From assembly GCA_965660625.1 (NCBI GenBank), contig CBFIAR010000009.1, forward strand, positions 62,001-126,000: a stretch of 64,000 nucleotides of DNA. Reading direction: 5' to 3'. This stretch comes from Glaciecola sp965660625 (GTDB lineage Bacteria > Pseudomonadota > Gammaproteobacteria > Enterobacterales > Alteromonadaceae). Below are positions 62,933 to 64,000 of this stretch, piece by piece. The notes under the pieces are model-generated. The model had not been told where the DNA came from and made no database searches. It saw only the letters and a program-made list of their open reading frames with translations. The stretch's first letter is position 1. Each line of letters begins with the position of its first letter. The translations under genes and the position numbers were made by a program.

Positions 62933-64000
62933 TTATTGCGCCCATTGCCATGTTGCTGTTAAGAATATTCTTCGAGGTTGCCCAACAAAATAGCGATAGT
63001 TGCCAAAAGCAGAATCTGCTCGTTCAGCATAGTCTTCATCCAGCAGGTTATAGATATTTGCGCTTAAAACCAATTGCTCAGAGTATGCGTAACGCAAATT
63101 AAAATCTAGCAAAGTATGGCCCGCATATTCAGCGCTATTTTCCGGATTGAGATAGTAGTTGCCCATGCGTTGCAGTGACAGTTCAGTGAATAATGAGGGG
63201 TTTATATTCCAACCCAATTGTGCTGATCCCATAAATTGAGGGGCGGTGTCAATTTCGTTGCCTTTTATGCTTGTGCGAGCCAGCGTTAGGTCATTGGTAT
63301 AATTATGCTCTGCATAACTGACGTTCGCATTGATGTAGATATTGTCGTTAAGACTATAAGATGCCGATACTTCAGCACCGTTGTGTTCAGTCTCTCCATT
63401 TGACACATTTTGTCTATTACTATCTTGGAAAATAAAGTTTGATTTGTCTTGCATGAATACCGATGCGTTAATACTAAAACGGTCGGTGTATAAACGCCAA
63501 CCTAGCTCAAAGGCATCCATTTTTTCTTCGTCTAAATCGGTAATTTCTTGGCCATTTTGCAGGCGAAATAGTTCAGTGGCTTGAGGGGCTCTATAACCTT
63601 GACTCCATTTCGCATAAATCGACTGCTCACTGTTGATAGAGTAAAGCAGCGATAAGCTCGGAGAAAATACCGTGAAGTCGACCTCTTGGTCGCTCGGGCG
63701 AGAGAATCGGCAGCCTGTCACGTTTGCTGCACATGCGCTGCCGTCAGATAAAAGGTTGTCATAGTCATAGTTAATATATTCAAGTCTACCGCCGGCAGTT
63801 ATCAGAAAATCCTCTATTTGCCACTGCAATTGTAAGTAAGAGCCGATTTGTGTTGCATCTATATCGTAATCATAGTGCTCGCCAGCGGGTATCGTTGGTG
63901 AAAAATTTTGTGCTTGGCTTTCCCTCAAGTTTGCTCTCGTAAAATCAGTATCTATGCCAGCCGTAAGCGATAAGTCACCGATTACATAATAATATTGAGC
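62933..64000 (-). CDS. TonB-dependent receptor, C-terminal part (cut by window end)
   Basis: An open frame continues to the window edge without a stop, so 355 C-terminal residues are visible. They show a beta-barrel series with alternating aromatic residues: FLITAGGRLEYINYDYDN, SLSLLYSINSEQSIYAKWSQGYRAPQATELFR, LDFNLRYAYSEQLVLSANIYNLLDEDYAERAD, and a C-terminal GQPRRIFLTATWQW ending on an aromatic strand. The plug domain and TonB box are outside. It lies upstream of aguA on the same strand, so it may belong to the polyamine genes. Confidence 0.9.
   Translation of the reverse strand, partial: AQYYYVIGDLSLTAGIDTDFTRANLRESQAQNFSPTIPAGEHYDYDIDATQIGSYLQLQWQIEDFLITAGGRLEYINYDYDNLLSDGSACAANVTGCRFSRPSDQEVDFTVFSPSLSLLYSINSEQSIYAKWSQGYRAPQATELFRLQNGQEITDLDEEKMDAFELGWRLYTDRFSINASVFMQDKSNFIFQDSNRQNVSNGETEHNGAEVSASYSLNDNIYINANVSYAEHNYTNDLTLARTSIKGNEIDTAPQFMGSAQLGWNINPSLFTELSLQRMGNYYLNPENSAEYAGHTLLDFNLRYAYSEQLVLSANIYNLLDEDYAERADSAFGNYRYFVGQPRRIFLTATWQWAQ

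Overview
The window looks like chromosomal DNA from a marine gammaproteobacterium of the order Alteromonadales (Glaciecola, Paraglaciecola or Alteromonas-like). This is inferred from gene content and protein style, not from a database search. Pointers are the mutL-miaA-hfq-hflX-hflK-hflC cluster, a methylcitrate operon of the acnD/prpF type under a GntR regulator, a GlyGly-CTERM tailed subtilase, a TonB-dependent receptor and moderately AT-rich DNA. The assembly has one 97-base run of N (44936-45032) inside a protease gene, and both window ends cut genes.

Layout. 1-3.6 kb: end of a sigma-70-type factor, a membrane-anchored protein likely to be its anti-sigma partner, an exported DUF4097 beta-repeat protein, then an alpha/beta-hydrolase coupled to a ChrA-type transporter. 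3.8-5.2 kb: dnaB. 5.2-14.3 kb: an AT-rich gap, a subtilase with a 51-bp tandem repeat tail, a giant hybrid sensor kinase, and a REC-GGDEF-EAL protein overlapping it. 14.4-22.4 kb, minus strand: yghU-like glutathione transferase, then prpR-prpB-prpC-acnD-prpF for propionate breakdown, with TTGTCGACAA palindromes at the regulator gene. 22.6-24.6 kb: an OmpA-like porin with calcium-type repeats, and zur. 24.8-38.3 kb: nudC, hemE, queG, nnr, tsaE, amiB-type amidase, mutL, miaA, hfq, hflX, hflK, hflC. 38.5-43.7 kb: an AbgT-family transporter, hemH, DUF4112 and DUF2237 proteins, ubiG and a glutathione transferase. 44-52 kb: a large secreted subtilase, an exported catalase-peroxidase and a small membrane protein. 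52.5-54.5 kb: an amidase-signature enzyme and an ArsC-like protein. 54.6-60.7 kb: a four-gene DNA repair set (ATP-dependent ligase, ligase-associated exonuclease, Lhr-type helicase, PdeM-type phosphoesterase) arranged as two divergent pairs. 60.9-64 kb: aguB, aguA and the end of a TonB-dependent receptor gene.

How the genes work together. The clearest pathways are propionyl-CoA oxidation by the methylcitrate cycle, tRNA and RNA metabolism around miaA/hfq/queG/tsaE, haem synthesis (hemE, hemH), agmatine to putrescine (aguA, aguB), DNA repair (mutL and the Lhr-ligase set) and peroxide defence (katG). The kinase and REC-GGDEF-EAL pair probably links an extracytoplasmic signal to cyclic di-GMP.

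Most of the window is ordinary core genome. I found no obvious new defence or mobile system. The most unusual signals are: a perfectly conserved palindromic core in the subtilase tail repeats; a stop-to-start bridging reading frame between the exonuclease and ligase genes; two related palindromic elements at 26.8 and 38.4 kb; inverted repeats in the acnD leader; and a regulator-binding palindrome repeated inside prpR.
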